This document shows, in pieces, positions 35,448-44,178 of a stretch of DNA of 64,000 bases (position 1 is the first letter of the stretch; the number at the start of each line of letters is the position of its first letter). Source of the DNA: Rodentibacter caecimuris (GTDB taxonomy: Bacteria > Pseudomonadota > Gammaproteobacteria > Enterobacterales > Pasteurellaceae); assembly GCF_024622045.1 (NCBI RefSeq), contig NZ_JANKBP010000012.1; one strand, given 5' to 3'. Under the pieces are notes generated by a model that did no database searches, was not told the origin of the DNA, and saw only the letters and a program-made list of their open reading frames with translations. Both the position numbers and the translations under genes were made by a program.

Positions 35448-37640
35448 CTAGCTTAAATCCTGCGGATCAACATCTAAAGTCAACCGTATTTGATTATTTC
35501 TTTCTAAATTTGTTTGCTGATAATCATGTAAAACTTTTTGCAACACCATACGGGAGGCGTGTTGCAAAAGCAGCTGCCAACGGAATTGTCCCGATTTTTT
35601 ACCGAATGGCGCCGGCATAGGGCCTAAAATATGTAATCCTTCGACATTCTGTGAGCGAAAAAAATCCGCAATTTGCATTAAACACTGTTCCGCTTGCTCC
35701 GAATAACGCGCCTGAGCTTTAAACAATGCTTGGAAACTAAAAGGCGGTAACCCCATTGAGTGGCGTAAACGCAAGGTTTCTTCGGCAAAAGCCTGATAGC
35801 CTTTTGCTAATAACGTTGTCAATAACGGATGATCAGGATAATGGGTTTGCAGTACCACTTCACCTTGTTTTTCCGCACGTCCGGAACGCCCCGCTACTTG
35901 TATATAAAGTTGTGCTAATCGTTCCTCCGCTCGAAAATCTAAGGAAAATAATGCACTATCCACATTTACCAGTGCTACCAATGTTACATTCGGAAAATGA
36001 TGCCCTTTTGCCAACATTTGCGTGCCAACCAAAATTTGGCTTTTTCCCTGTTGAATATCTGCCAAATAGCGTTCCAATTTGCCTTTACGGGCTGTGCTGT
36101 CGCGATCAATTCTTGCCACAGAATAATCAGGAAATTGCGCTTTTAACGTTTCCTCTAATTGCTCCGTACCAAGTCCGGTTGTAACAAGATGGGTAGAACC
36201 ACAATGATCACATTGACGGGGAATGGTCTTTTGCGAGCCGCAATGGTGGCAACGCAAGGCTCGCTGATATTGATGATAGGTATAAGGCTTTTCACAATGC
36301 GGACATTGTGCAATCCAACCGCATTCATGGCAGAGTAAAACTGGTGCAAATCCGCGACGATTTAGAAATAACAAGACCTGATTGCCTCTTTCAAGGTGAT
36401 GTTTCATTCGTTCTAGAAGTGGTTTGGACAAGCCATTTTGGACGCGTTGATTTTTTAAATCGATCACAAACTGGCGAAGTGCGGTCGCATTTCCCGCTCT
36501 TTTTGGCAACGTCAAATGTTTATATTTACCATTTTGTACATTATTAATACTTTCTAAACTGGGTGTCGCCGACCCCATCAGTACGGGAATCGCTAATTTT
36601 TGTGCCAGCACAATGGCTAAATCACGGGTATGATAACGCCAACCGTCTTGTTGTTTAAAAGAAGCATCATGTTCTTCGTCTAAAATAATCGCTCCCAGAT
36701 TAGCAAATTGTGTAAATAATGCCGATCTTGTGCCGATTACTACGGCACTTTGCCCCGTTCTCGCACGCGCCCACACATTCAACCGTTGGGTATCGTTCAA
36801 ATGAGAATGCAAAACATCAATTTCCACATTAAAACGCGCGTTAAAACGCTGCACGGTTTGAGGCGTCAAACCGATTTCCGGTACGAGCACAAGCACTTGT
36901 TTACCGGATTTCAATATTTCCTCGATATATTGCAGATAAATTTCCGTCTTACCGGAACCTGTCACTCCCTCCAACAACCAGACGTTAAACTCACGTTGAA
37001 ACATTAATTGGCTAAAAGCTAAGGCTTGCTGTTTATTTAAAGTAAGACGATTATTAACATTCACTAACGGCTTATCATGCAAAACGGTTTGCCAACTTTT
37101 TTGTTCTTGTTGAACAAGGATCGCTTGGACAAAGTTTTTACTTTTTAAGGCTGACCAAACGGTCGGAGTAAAATCATTATTTCCTTTTTCCAAATCATTT
37201 TCCAACAAGCATTGCAGAGCTTCAGTCTGCTTTTTGGAACGCTTTAATTCACCGTTCAACAGCGCATTTTTTCCCTCCTCCGTGATACGCCAAAAAGTGC
37301 GGTCATTTTTCGCCACATTTTCACCGTTGCGTAACTTCACCGGCAAGGCTTGAAATAATACTTCACCCACCGGCACTTGATAGTAATTTGCCGCCCAGTA
37401 CAGCCAATCCAATGTCACCGAAGAAAATAAAGACTCCCTATCCAAAGGCGCAATGATTTTCTTTAGTTTATCCTCCGCCACATCGGATTCGGTAGGAAAC
37501 ATCACAACTATCGCAACCCGTTTTTGTCTTCCAAAAGGAACCAGCACACGTACCCCCACAACTAATGTTGTGTCGTCCGGTGCAAGATAATCAAATAAAC
37601 GGGGAAGCGGCACGGCAAGTGCAACTCGAACAATTTTCAT
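35448..37640 (-). CDS. priA: Primosomal replication protein N' (PriA helicase)
   Basis: The 730-residue helicase restarts stalled replication forks. Helicase motifs are visible: Walker A EGVTGSGKTEIYL near 224, DEEHD near 318, GSATPSLES near 355, and VGTQMLAKGHHFPNVTLV with QVAGRSGR. Between them lie two zinc-binding clusters (CHECGWIAQCPHC and CHHCG...CDHCG, about 435-480). The N-terminal MKIVRVALAVPLPRLFDY is characteristic. It is divergent from trmB, with the longest trmB frame starting 9 bp away. Confidence 0.97.
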   Translation of the reverse strand: MKIVRVALAVPLPRLFDYLAPDDTTLVVGVRVLVPFGRQKRVAIVVMFPTESDVAEDKLKKIIAPLDRESLFSSVTLDWLYWAANYYQVPVGEVLFQALPVKLRNGENVAKNDRTFWRITEEGKNALLNGELKRSKKQTEALQCLLENDLEKGNNDFTPTVWSALKSKNFVQAILVQQEQKSWQTVLHDKPLVNVNNRLTLNKQQALAFSQLMFQREFNVWLLEGVTGSGKTEIYLQYIEEILKSGKQVLVLVPEIGLTPQTVQRFNARFNVEIDVLHSHLNDTQRLNVWARARTGQSAVVIGTRSALFTQFANLGAIILDEEHDASFKQQDGWRYHTRDLAIVLAQKLAIPVLMGSATPSLESINNVQNGKYKHLTLPKRAGNATALRQFVIDLKNQRVQNGLSKPLLERMKHHLERGNQVLLFLNRRGFAPVLLCHECGWIAQCPHCEKPYTYHQYQRALRCHHCGSQKTIPRQCDHCGSTHLVTTGLGTEQLEETLKAQFPDYSVARIDRDSTARKGKLERYLADIQQGKSQILVGTQMLAKGHHFPNVTLVALVNVDSALFSLDFRAEERLAQLYIQVAGRSGRAEKQGEVVLQTHYPDHPLLTTLLAKGYQAFAEETLRLRHSMGLPPFSFQALFKAQARYSEQAEQCLMQIADFFRSQNVEGLHILGPMPAPFGKKSGQFRWQLLLQHASRMVLQKVLHDYQQTNLERNNQIRLTLDVDPQDLS

Positions 37641-37744
37641 AACAACTCTTGGGAAAAAATTTGGCTTATTATACGGGAAAAGCGTTCGATTTCATGTATA
37701 ATCACCGCCAATTTTTTACCAACTTATTTTTCAATTCAGAAGTA

Positions 37745-38491
37745 ATGACACAGACTTTTGCCGATCAAAAACGTAAAACCGTAGAAACCGCAGAATTTAC
37801 CGAAGACGGTCGCTACAAACGCAAAGTACGTAGTTTTGTATTACGAACCGGGCGTTTGAGCGACTTTCAAAAATCAATGATGAACGCCCATTGGGGGGAA
37901 TTAGGATTAGACTACCAAACTACCCCTTTCAATTTCGTAAAAATTTATGGCAATACGAACCCAGTGATCTTAGAAATCGGTTTTGGCATGGGAAAATCCC
38001 TTGTCGATATGGCGGTTGCTAATCCCGATAAAAATTATCTTGGCATTGAAGTGCATACCCCCGGTGTCGGGGCTTGCGTTGCTTATGCGGTGGAAAAAGG
38101 GGTAAAAAATCTTCGCGTAATTTGCCATGATGCCACCGAAATTTTACGCGATAGTATTGCGGATCATACACTCGCCGGATTACAACTATTCTTCCCCGAT
38201 CCTTGGCACAAAGCAAAACACCATAAACGCCGTATCGTTCAACCGCACTTTGTCGAACAAGTGGTAAAAAAACTCGACAAAAACGGTTTTATCCATATGG
38301 CAACGGACTGGGAAAACTATGCCGAACAAATGTTGGACGTGCTACAATCCAATACGAATTTAGTGAATACCTCAGCAACCGGCGATTATATTCCCCTCCC
38401 GGATTTTCGTCCGCTAACAAAATTTGAAGCCCGCGGGCATCGGTTAGGACATGGTGTGTGGGATTTATTTTTCGTTAAAAATAATGTTTAA
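37745..38491 (+). CDS. trmB: tRNA (guanine-N7-)-methyltransferase TrmB
   Basis: TrmB methylates G46 of tRNA. Features: RSFVLRTGRLSDFQ near 23, SAM-binding VILEIGFGMGKSLVDMA near 75, LQLFFPDPWHKAKHHKRRIVQ near 150 (catalytic PDPWxKxxHxKRR) and the conserved FxxRGxRLGHGVWDL end. The ATG at 37745 gives 248 residues, matching family length and preceded by AGAAG; the frame extends upstream to 37649 without support. The downstream neighbour yggL is the same as in E. coli. Confidence 0.95.
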   Translation: MTQTFADQKRKTVETAEFTEDGRYKRKVRSFVLRTGRLSDFQKSMMNAHWGELGLDYQTTPFNFVKIYGNTNPVILEIGFGMGKSLVDMAVANPDKNYLGIEVHTPGVGACVAYAVEKGVKNLRVICHDATEILRDSIADHTLAGLQLFFPDPWHKAKHHKRRIVQPHFVEQVVKKLDKNGFIHMATDWENYAEQMLDVLQSNTNLVNTSATGDYIPLPDFRPLTKFEARGHRLGHGVWDLFFVKNNV

Positions 38492-38597
38492 CTCATTGAA
38501 AATATGTATTTTTGTTTAGGTTTAGTGTTTTTCACAAACAAAATCTAATATAAATAAACCGATTTATCCTTACCACTAACAAAAACAGGAGAACAAT

Positions 38598-38942
38598 ATG
38601 TCTAAATCCTACAACCAACGCCAACGTAAGAAACTCCATCTTGCGGAATTCCAAGAGTTAGGATTTCTAGTAAACTTTCAGTTTGCTGAAGGTACTTCAA
38701 TCGAAACCGTTGATGAAATGATTGATCGTTTTATTGAAGAAGTCATTCAACCAAACGGTTTAGCTTATGAGGGCAGTGGCTATTTACACTGGGAAGGCTT
38801 GGTTTGCTTAGAGAAAATCGGTAAATGTGATGAAAGCCACCGTGAAACCGTGAAAAAATGGCTAGAAACCAACGGATTACAACAGATTGAAATCAGTGAA
38901 TTATTTGATATTTGGTGGGAATACCCTGCATCAAAAGCGTAA
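38598..38942 (+). CDS. yggL: YggL-family protein (50S-associated, DUF469)
   Basis: The 114-residue protein matches the YggL family: RQRKKLHLAEFQELGFLVNFQF near the start and GYLHWEGLVCLEKIGKCDESHRETVKKWLE in the second half. YggL has been linked to the large ribosomal subunit; a precise role is not settled. GGAGAA precedes the ATG. It follows trmB by 106 bp. Confidence 0.92.
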   Translation: MSKSYNQRQRKKLHLAEFQELGFLVNFQFAEGTSIETVDEMIDRFIEEVIQPNGLAYEGSGYLHWEGLVCLEKIGKCDESHRETVKKWLETNGLQQIEISELFDIWWEYPASKA

Positions 38943-38953
38943 ATTTTTCACAA

Positions 38954-38997
38954 TAAAAAAACAGCATGGGAAAACATTATTTTCATGCTGTTTTTTT
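38954..38997. terminator. Bidirectional terminator between yggL and fbpC
   Basis: ACAGCATG and CATGCTGT enclose 15 bases, flanked by an A run and a T run, between two convergent genes. Confidence 0.75.
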
Positions 38998-39081
38998 ATG
39001 ATTTGTTCATCTAACATGATTACGTTGGCATTTACGATAAAATCAAGTTTGTCATCGATATATTGATTTCAGCCTAATACT

Positions 39082-40101
39082 TTACTTAGCGGGAAAAAAG
39101 ACAAATTCTTGGCAATGAAGATCAATACTCACCGCGGATTGCAGAGGTAAATCTGCAATGTGGTAAGCGGTAAGATGAATACCGTTTATTGCAATTTGAT
39201 AACGATAGTATTGCCCTAAAAAAAGTTTATTAATAATCTGCCCTTGCCCTGTATTGTCAGGTTTAATGAGGATCTGCTCAGGACGAAGAAGCCATTGATA
39301 ATGCCCTTCAGCGTATTCCGTTTCAGAAGGCAGACAATAACTACCGATTGGGCTTTTGAAACGCCGATCGGCATAAATTTCACAAGATAAATAGTTTGTA
39401 GTACCGAGAAAATCAGCAACAAAATTGTTGATTGGCTGGTGATAAAGTCGGTTTGGAGTGCCAATTTGCATAATTCTTCCTTGATCCATTACCGCAATTT
39501 TATCGGCAAAAGCAAAAGCCTCTTCTTTGCTGTGCGTAACAAAAATCGCAGGGACTTTTTGGCTTTTTAGAATCTGTTTGATCTCTTGGATCATTGAATA
39601 TCTTGTTTGGCTATCAATGTTAGAAAAAGGCTCGTCCAGCAAAAGCAAGGTCGGCTGACAAGCCAAGGCTCTAGCGACGGCAACCCTTTGTTGCTGTCCG
39701 CCTGATAATTCGTGGGGAAAACGTTGTTCAAATCCCTCTAGTTTCACCACGTTAAGCATTTGTTGCATAATGGTTTGCCGCTCACTTTTTGCTAATTTAG
39801 TTAAGCCAAACTGAATATTGTCCGCAACGGTTAGATGTGGAAAAAGGGCGTAATCCTGAAAAATTAAACCGATTTGACGTTGTTCTACGGGGATTTGATT
39901 AATCACCCTGCCCGCTAATTTTATTATGCCTTGTGTAGTGGGAACTAATCCGGCTATCGCTTTAAGTAAGGTGGTTTTACCACAACCGCTCGCCCCGAGT
40001 AAGCAAACAATTTCATTTTCTGCGACGTCAAGCTCAAGATTTTTTAAAATCTGATTTTGTTCAAACTGACAGCTAAGTTGCTGAACTTCAAGTAATTTCA
40101 T
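39082..40101 (-). CDS. fbpC: Ferric iron ABC transporter ATPase (FbpC)
   Basis: The 339-residue ATPase shows Walker A LLGASGCGKTTLLKA near 33, signature LSGGQQQRVAVARAL near 135, Walker B TLLLLDEPFSNID near 155 and a C-terminal regulatory OB-like domain (about 240-335) as in FbpC/AfuC. Its ATG directly follows the permease stop codon (TAAATG), so it is translationally coupled. It energises periplasmic Fe3+ import. Confidence 0.92.
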   Translation of the reverse strand: MKLLEVQQLSCQFEQNQILKNLELDVAENEIVCLLGASGCGKTTLLKAIAGLVPTTQGIIKLAGRVINQIPVEQRQIGLIFQDYALFPHLTVADNIQFGLTKLAKSERQTIMQQMLNVVKLEGFEQRFPHELSGGQQQRVAVARALACQPTLLLLDEPFSNIDSQTRYSMIQEIKQILKSQKVPAIFVTHSKEEAFAFADKIAVMDQGRIMQIGTPNRLYHQPINNFVADFLGTTNYLSCEIYADRRFKSPIGSYCLPSETEYAEGHYQWLLRPEQILIKPDNTGQGQIINKLFLGQYYRYQIAINGIHLTAYHIADLPLQSAVSIDLHCQEFVFFPAK

Positions 40102-41751
40102 TTAACGCTCTTTTTGTGATTGCGAAATTAATGAACGAGTCAGCCAAATCACGGGAATCAACCCTACCAGCACTAAGACGATAGCAGGCAAGGCTGCGCG
40201 CTCCAACTGTTCATCCGAGGTAAAAGTAAAAACGTAGGTAGCCAAAGTATCAAAATTAAATGGTCGGAGTAATAATGATGCATTGAGTTCTTTCATACTT
40301 TCAATAAAAACCATCAATATTGCCGTAATCATTCCTTTTGAAATCAAAGGAATATGAATATTTTTAAACATAGCAACACCCGTTTTCCCCATGCTTCGAC
40401 TTGCCATGTCCAATGTCGGGGAAATTCGTTCAAGACAAGCGCCCAAAGTGCCAATTGCCATTGCTAAAAAACGAATAGTATAAGCCAGAACCAAAGCAAA
40501 CAATGAGCCGGAGAAAATCAATCCGACCGGTTTTAACTCTAATGATTTAAGTAAACCGTGTAATTGATGATCGGCAAAGGTAAGAGGAGAAAGCAAGCCG
40601 ATAGCCAATACTGTGCCTGGAATCGCATAACCAAAACCGGATAAACCGAGTGATAATCGGGTCATTTTGCTAAAGCACCGATTTTCCTTAGAAAGCCTGT
40701 GGGCAAAATGCAATAGCAGCGCGACACAAACAGTAGTGATCGCAGCAATAGAGGATACTTTCAAGCTATTTGCCGCAAACTTCACAAAGTCCAAATTCCA
40801 TGACTGCTCAAAATACTCTATTGACCAAAAAATTAACCGACCAAAGGGAATAAAAAATGCGATAGCCAATAACCCCCAACACCAAGTTAATGCCAAAGCA
40901 TTGCGCCAACCTGTTAAGGTTTTCAAATGTGCTTTCTTTTCATAACCACGTTGATAGCTTTTTTGTTTACGGCGACTGTACTGTTCAAGGCTGATGAATA
41001 AGAAAATCATCATCAGCATAAAAATTGAAATACGGCTTGCCGTGCCTAAATCGTGGAAGCTGAGCCAAGAATCATAAATTGCAGTTGTAAGCGTCGGCAC
41101 GGCGAAATAGGCAACCGTACCAAAGTCACCTAGCGTTTCCATTGCCACTAACGCCATCCCTACCGCAATGGCTGGGCGAATAAGCGGAAAAGTAATGCGG
41201 CGGAAAATTTGACTCGGTGTGGCGCCAAGCATTTTGGCACTGTGTTGTAGATTTTCGGATTGTTCTAAAAATGCGACACGTACAAGCAAAAAAATATAGG
41301 GATACAAGACTAAAGCGAGCACAAAACACGCGCCATAAAGTGTACGAATTTGTGGAAACCAATAATCTCTAGGAGTTTGCCAACCAAAAATATCACGCAG
41401 TAAAGACTGAAATCCCCCGGAATAATCAAGTAAATCAGTGTAAAGATAGGCAATCAAATAAGCAGGCATGGCAAGAGGGAGACAAAGTAACCATTGTAAT
41501 GTGCGTTGTCCCCAAAATTGAAAATTGGCAACCAACCAAGCTGAAGGCAACGCAAAAAATAATGCCAAGGCGACAGTACCGACCACCAATAAAACGGAGT
41601 TGATGACATAGTGCCCAAGCATGGTATTCCAAAAATGAATAAGGTTATCCATTTCACCACTTGACGCATGATAAACAATCGCTAACAACGGTAGCAAAAC
41701 CAAAAGTGCGGTCAAAATTGCAGACAATTTCCAAGAAAGATGGTGTTTCAT
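40102..41751 (-). CDS. fbpB: Ferric iron ABC transporter permease (FbpB)
   Basis: The 549-residue permease is two fused halves of about six helices each, with EAA-type loops LGATPSQIFRRITFPLIRPA near 190 and MGKTGVAMFKNIHIPLISKGM near 455. This fused form is typical of Fbp/Hit/Sfu iron transporters, which need one such chain per complex. It is 166 bp downstream of fbpA; no terminator is evident in that gap, so read-through is likely. Confidence 0.92.
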   Translation of the reverse strand: MKHHLSWKLSAILTALLVLLPLLAIVYHASSGEMDNLIHFWNTMLGHYVINSVLLVVGTVALALFFALPSAWLVANFQFWGQRTLQWLLCLPLAMPAYLIAYLYTDLLDYSGGFQSLLRDIFGWQTPRDYWFPQIRTLYGACFVLALVLYPYIFLLVRVAFLEQSENLQHSAKMLGATPSQIFRRITFPLIRPAIAVGMALVAMETLGDFGTVAYFAVPTLTTAIYDSWLSFHDLGTASRISIFMLMMIFLFISLEQYSRRKQKSYQRGYEKKAHLKTLTGWRNALALTWCWGLLAIAFFIPFGRLIFWSIEYFEQSWNLDFVKFAANSLKVSSIAAITTVCVALLLHFAHRLSKENRCFSKMTRLSLGLSGFGYAIPGTVLAIGLLSPLTFADHQLHGLLKSLELKPVGLIFSGSLFALVLAYTIRFLAMAIGTLGACLERISPTLDMASRSMGKTGVAMFKNIHIPLISKGMITAILMVFIESMKELNASLLLRPFNFDTLATYVFTFTSDEQLERAALPAIVLVLVGLIPVIWLTRSLISQSQKER

Positions 41752-41917
41752 TTAATTATATTAATGTAAAAAATCAGACGTGCCGAGTAGCCTAAAAATT
41801 ATTTGACTTGAAACAGGATTATACATTCTAGACACAAAACGAGCTTCAACAAATGTTAGATAAAAATCTATCGCTTGCTTAAAGCCCGTTATTTTGTTTA
41901 GTAAGAAATACTAGTAA

Positions 41918-42934
41918 TTAAAATTCATCAAATTTCACTTCATCGACTAATTTTAATGCTTTTTCATAATTTTTAGCGATAGTTTCTAATTTTATCGTAT
42001 CCGGCGTAAATGTTCCCCAACCTTTCACTAGCTCGGAAGGCTCTACACCTGCTTTCACCGGATATTCATGATTGAGCGTGGCATAAAGTTTTTGGGCTTT
42101 TTCACCGCTTAGATATTCGACTAATTTTACTGCGTTTGCTTTATTCGGTGCGTGTTTCGCCAAGGCTACGCCACTAATATTAACATGTGTACCGTACTCG
42201 CCAGCCGGGAAATTAATCACCGCCGCTTCAGCCCATGCTTTTTGCTTCTCATCATCTAACATTTTACCGTAGTAATAACTGTTACCAAGGGAGTAATCGC
42301 AAATTCCTTCTTTAATTGCTTTAACTTGATCACGGTCACCACCTTGAGGTTTTTGAGCAAGATTTGCTTTTAACCCCTCTAGGAAAGCTTTCGTTTTTGC
42401 CTCACCGTAATGTTCGATCATTGAAGCAAAAAGTGAAACATTATATGAATTTTTACCTGAACGTACGCATACTTTACCTTTGAGTTCAGGTTTGGCTAAA
42501 TCAAAATAATTGAAATCTGCAGGTAATTTTCCTACACGCTCTTTTGAAGAATAAATAACACGGGCACGTGTCGTTAAACCATACCACTTCCCTTCAGTAT
42601 CACGATATTGTGCCGGAATATTTTCATCTAAAACTTTAGAAGTAAACGGTTGTGCCAAGCCTTCATTTACGATTTGCATCACTCGTGAAATATCCACGGT
42701 TAATAGCACATCCGCCGGACTTAATTCGCCTTCTTGTTTCACACGTTCAACTAAACCCTTATCGGCAAAAATTACATTCACTTTAATACCGGTTTCTTTC
42801 TCAAATTCCTTGAGCATCGGTTCAATAAGGTAAGGTTGGCGATAGGAATAAACATTAACTTCCTCTGTCGCAAAGGCAGAAGTTGAAAATAGTGCAGAAA
42901 GAGATAACGCAACAGTGGTAAGGGATTTTTTCAT
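41918..42934 (-). CDS. fbpA: Periplasmic ferric iron-binding protein (FbpA)
   Basis: The 338-residue protein has a Sec signal peptide (cleavage probably after SAFA, near 22) and a class of transferrin-like periplasmic iron binder. Tyrosines for iron appear in VYSYRQPY near 30, KWYGLTTRARVIYSS near 120 and the SLGNSYYYGKM cluster near 220. It resembles the Pasteurella/Mannheimia FbpA form. AGAAAG lies upstream of the ATG, and a strong promoter with a Fur-like box precedes it. Confidence 0.92.
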   Translation of the reverse strand: MKKSLTTVALSLSALFSTSAFATEEVNVYSYRQPYLIEPMLKEFEKETGIKVNVIFADKGLVERVKQEGELSPADVLLTVDISRVMQIVNEGLAQPFTSKVLDENIPAQYRDTEGKWYGLTTRARVIYSSKERVGKLPADFNYFDLAKPELKGKVCVRSGKNSYNVSLFASMIEHYGEAKTKAFLEGLKANLAQKPQGGDRDQVKAIKEGICDYSLGNSYYYGKMLDDEKQKAWAEAAVINFPAGEYGTHVNISGVALAKHAPNKANAVKLVEYLSGEKAQKLYATLNHEYPVKAGVEPSELVKGWGTFTPDTIKLETIAKNYEKALKLVDEVKFDEF

Positions 42935-42973
42935 TGGACTTTCTCCATAGGGATAGGTTGATTATTCGGTATG

Positions 42974-43019
42974 ATTCTAAAAGTTTATCCCATCACCGTC
43001 AATAAGAATTATTATTATT
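42974..43019 (-). promoter_or_regulatory. fbpA promoter with Fur-box candidate
   Basis: On the minus strand TTGACG (42997-43002) and TAGAAT (42974-42979) are exactly 17 bp apart. The 19 bases at 43001-43019 match the classic Fur consensus at about 14 positions and overlap the -35 end, so Fur binding would block the promoter under iron repletion. Confidence 0.7.
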
Positions 43020-43179
43020 TAAATTGATTTAAATATATTTTGATGCGTTCCTAAAACTGATTACTTGTTGCTAGGGAATATAAAAAATATGGCTTACTGT
43101 TATAAAATATTTCTAATAAAATCAATGAGTAAAATCCTTTTATTGATCTAACACAACAAAAGTTCAAGTCTTTATCAAT

Positions 43180-43196
43180 CTACCTCTTTTTGGTAG
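43180..43196 (+). promoter_or_regulatory. NarP-like inverted heptamer candidate upstream of napF
   Basis: CTACC and GGTAG are separated by TCTTTTT, resembling a NarL/NarP 7-2-7 site shortened by one base, about 75 bp upstream of napF. A good FNR palindrome was not found nearby. Weak evidence only. Otherwise 43020-43271 is AT-rich without genes. Confidence 0.3.
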
Positions 43197-43271
43197 TTTA
43201 TATCTTGCGATCACAATTAGATAATTCACTATCCAAAGTCAGGTATATAACTATCCACAAAGGCAAACCGA

Positions 43272-43802
43272 ATGAGCGTTGAAAACTTACCCCGCAGGCA
43301 ATTTTTACGAGGTAAATTTTTAACATCATTACACACTGAAAACGAACAAAAACAAGGGTTTGAAGGAATTCGCCCGCCATGGGCCGTCTCCAATAATGAA
43401 TTTATTGAACAATGTACGCGCTGTGACGGCTGTCTGTCGGTTTGCGAAACTAAAATTTTAGTGAAAGGTGACGGCGGTTTTCCGGAAGTTCAGTTTGAGA
43501 ACGGTGAATGTACTTTTTGTAGAAAATGCGTTGAAATTTGTCAACAACCGATTTTCCGTCCCCCAAATGAGCAACCTTGGGCACATAAAGCCGAAATCAG
43601 TACAAATTGTTTAACGCAACTGGGCATTGAGTGCCGCTCATGTCAAGACAACTGTCCTGTGAGCGCCATTTCTTTTCATTTCCAAGTGGGTAGAGTAGCA
43701 CAACCTCTTGTAAACACAGATACTTGTAATGGCTGTGGTGCTTGTTTGCAAAACTGCCCTGTTAATGCCATAAAACTCAATCATCTAAAACGCAATGAAT
43801 AA
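43272..43802 (+). CDS. napF: Ferredoxin-type protein NapF
   Basis: The 176-residue cytoplasmic protein contains four Cys-rich 4Fe-4S clusters: CTRCDGCLSVC near 43, CTFCRKCVEIC near 77, CRSCQDNC near 125 and CNGCGACLQNC near 155, with an N-terminal twin-Arg-like RRQFLRGKF. NapF helps maturation of NapA in the cytoplasm. It opens the nap operon and overlaps napD by 8 bases. AAAGGC is a modest ribosome site. Confidence 0.93.
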   Translation: MSVENLPRRQFLRGKFLTSLHTENEQKQGFEGIRPPWAVSNNEFIEQCTRCDGCLSVCETKILVKGDGGFPEVQFENGECTFCRKCVEICQQPIFRPPNEQPWAHKAEISTNCLTQLGIECRSCQDNCPVSAISFHFQVGRVAQPLVNTDTCNGCGACLQNCPVNAIKLNHLKRNE

Positions 43803-44079
43803 TAAAGAAAATTTAATCGATAAAAATATACAGGATTGGCATGTAGTCGGACTGATCGTGCAAGGAAATCCCCAAAAAATGGTGGCAATTCAGACCGCAC
43901 TTTTGGAAATTGAACACACCGAAATACCCACTTTTGATGAAAAAACGGGCAAACTGGTTGTCGTGATGCAATCCCATGACCAGCATATTCTGCTTGATAA
44001 CATGGAAAGCGTGAATCACATTGACGGTGTCATTAATGTTTCACTGATATATCACGAACAAGACGAGAGAAAAAAATAA
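43795..44079 (+). CDS. napD: NapA signal-peptide chaperone NapD
   Basis: The 94-residue protein has the NapD pattern: WHVVGLIVQGNPQKMVAIQTALLEIEHTEI then GKLVVVMQSHDQHILLDNMESVNHIDGVINVSLIYH. NapD binds the Tat signal of NapA until the cofactor is loaded. It overlaps the end of napF, and 99 bp separate it from napA. Confidence 0.93.
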   Translation: MNNKENLIDKNIQDWHVVGLIVQGNPQKMVAIQTALLEIEHTEIPTFDEKTGKLVVVMQSHDQHILLDNMESVNHIDGVINVSLIYHEQDERKK

Positions 44080-44178
44080 TCCATTTTTGTATATTGATTA
44101 ATCTTTAGTGGCGTGAAATTCACCCTGAAAAATATAAACTTAATTTTTAAAATCAACGTGTAATGTGGGAGAAACGCG

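Noticed and set aside
35756..36184. Plus-strand frame of 142 codons opposite priA
   Set aside because: Antisense to helicase motifs of PriA; no independent support.
43020..43271. FNR box upstream of napF
   Set aside because: Half-sites such as TTGAT and ATCAA occur but not with the required four-base spacing.
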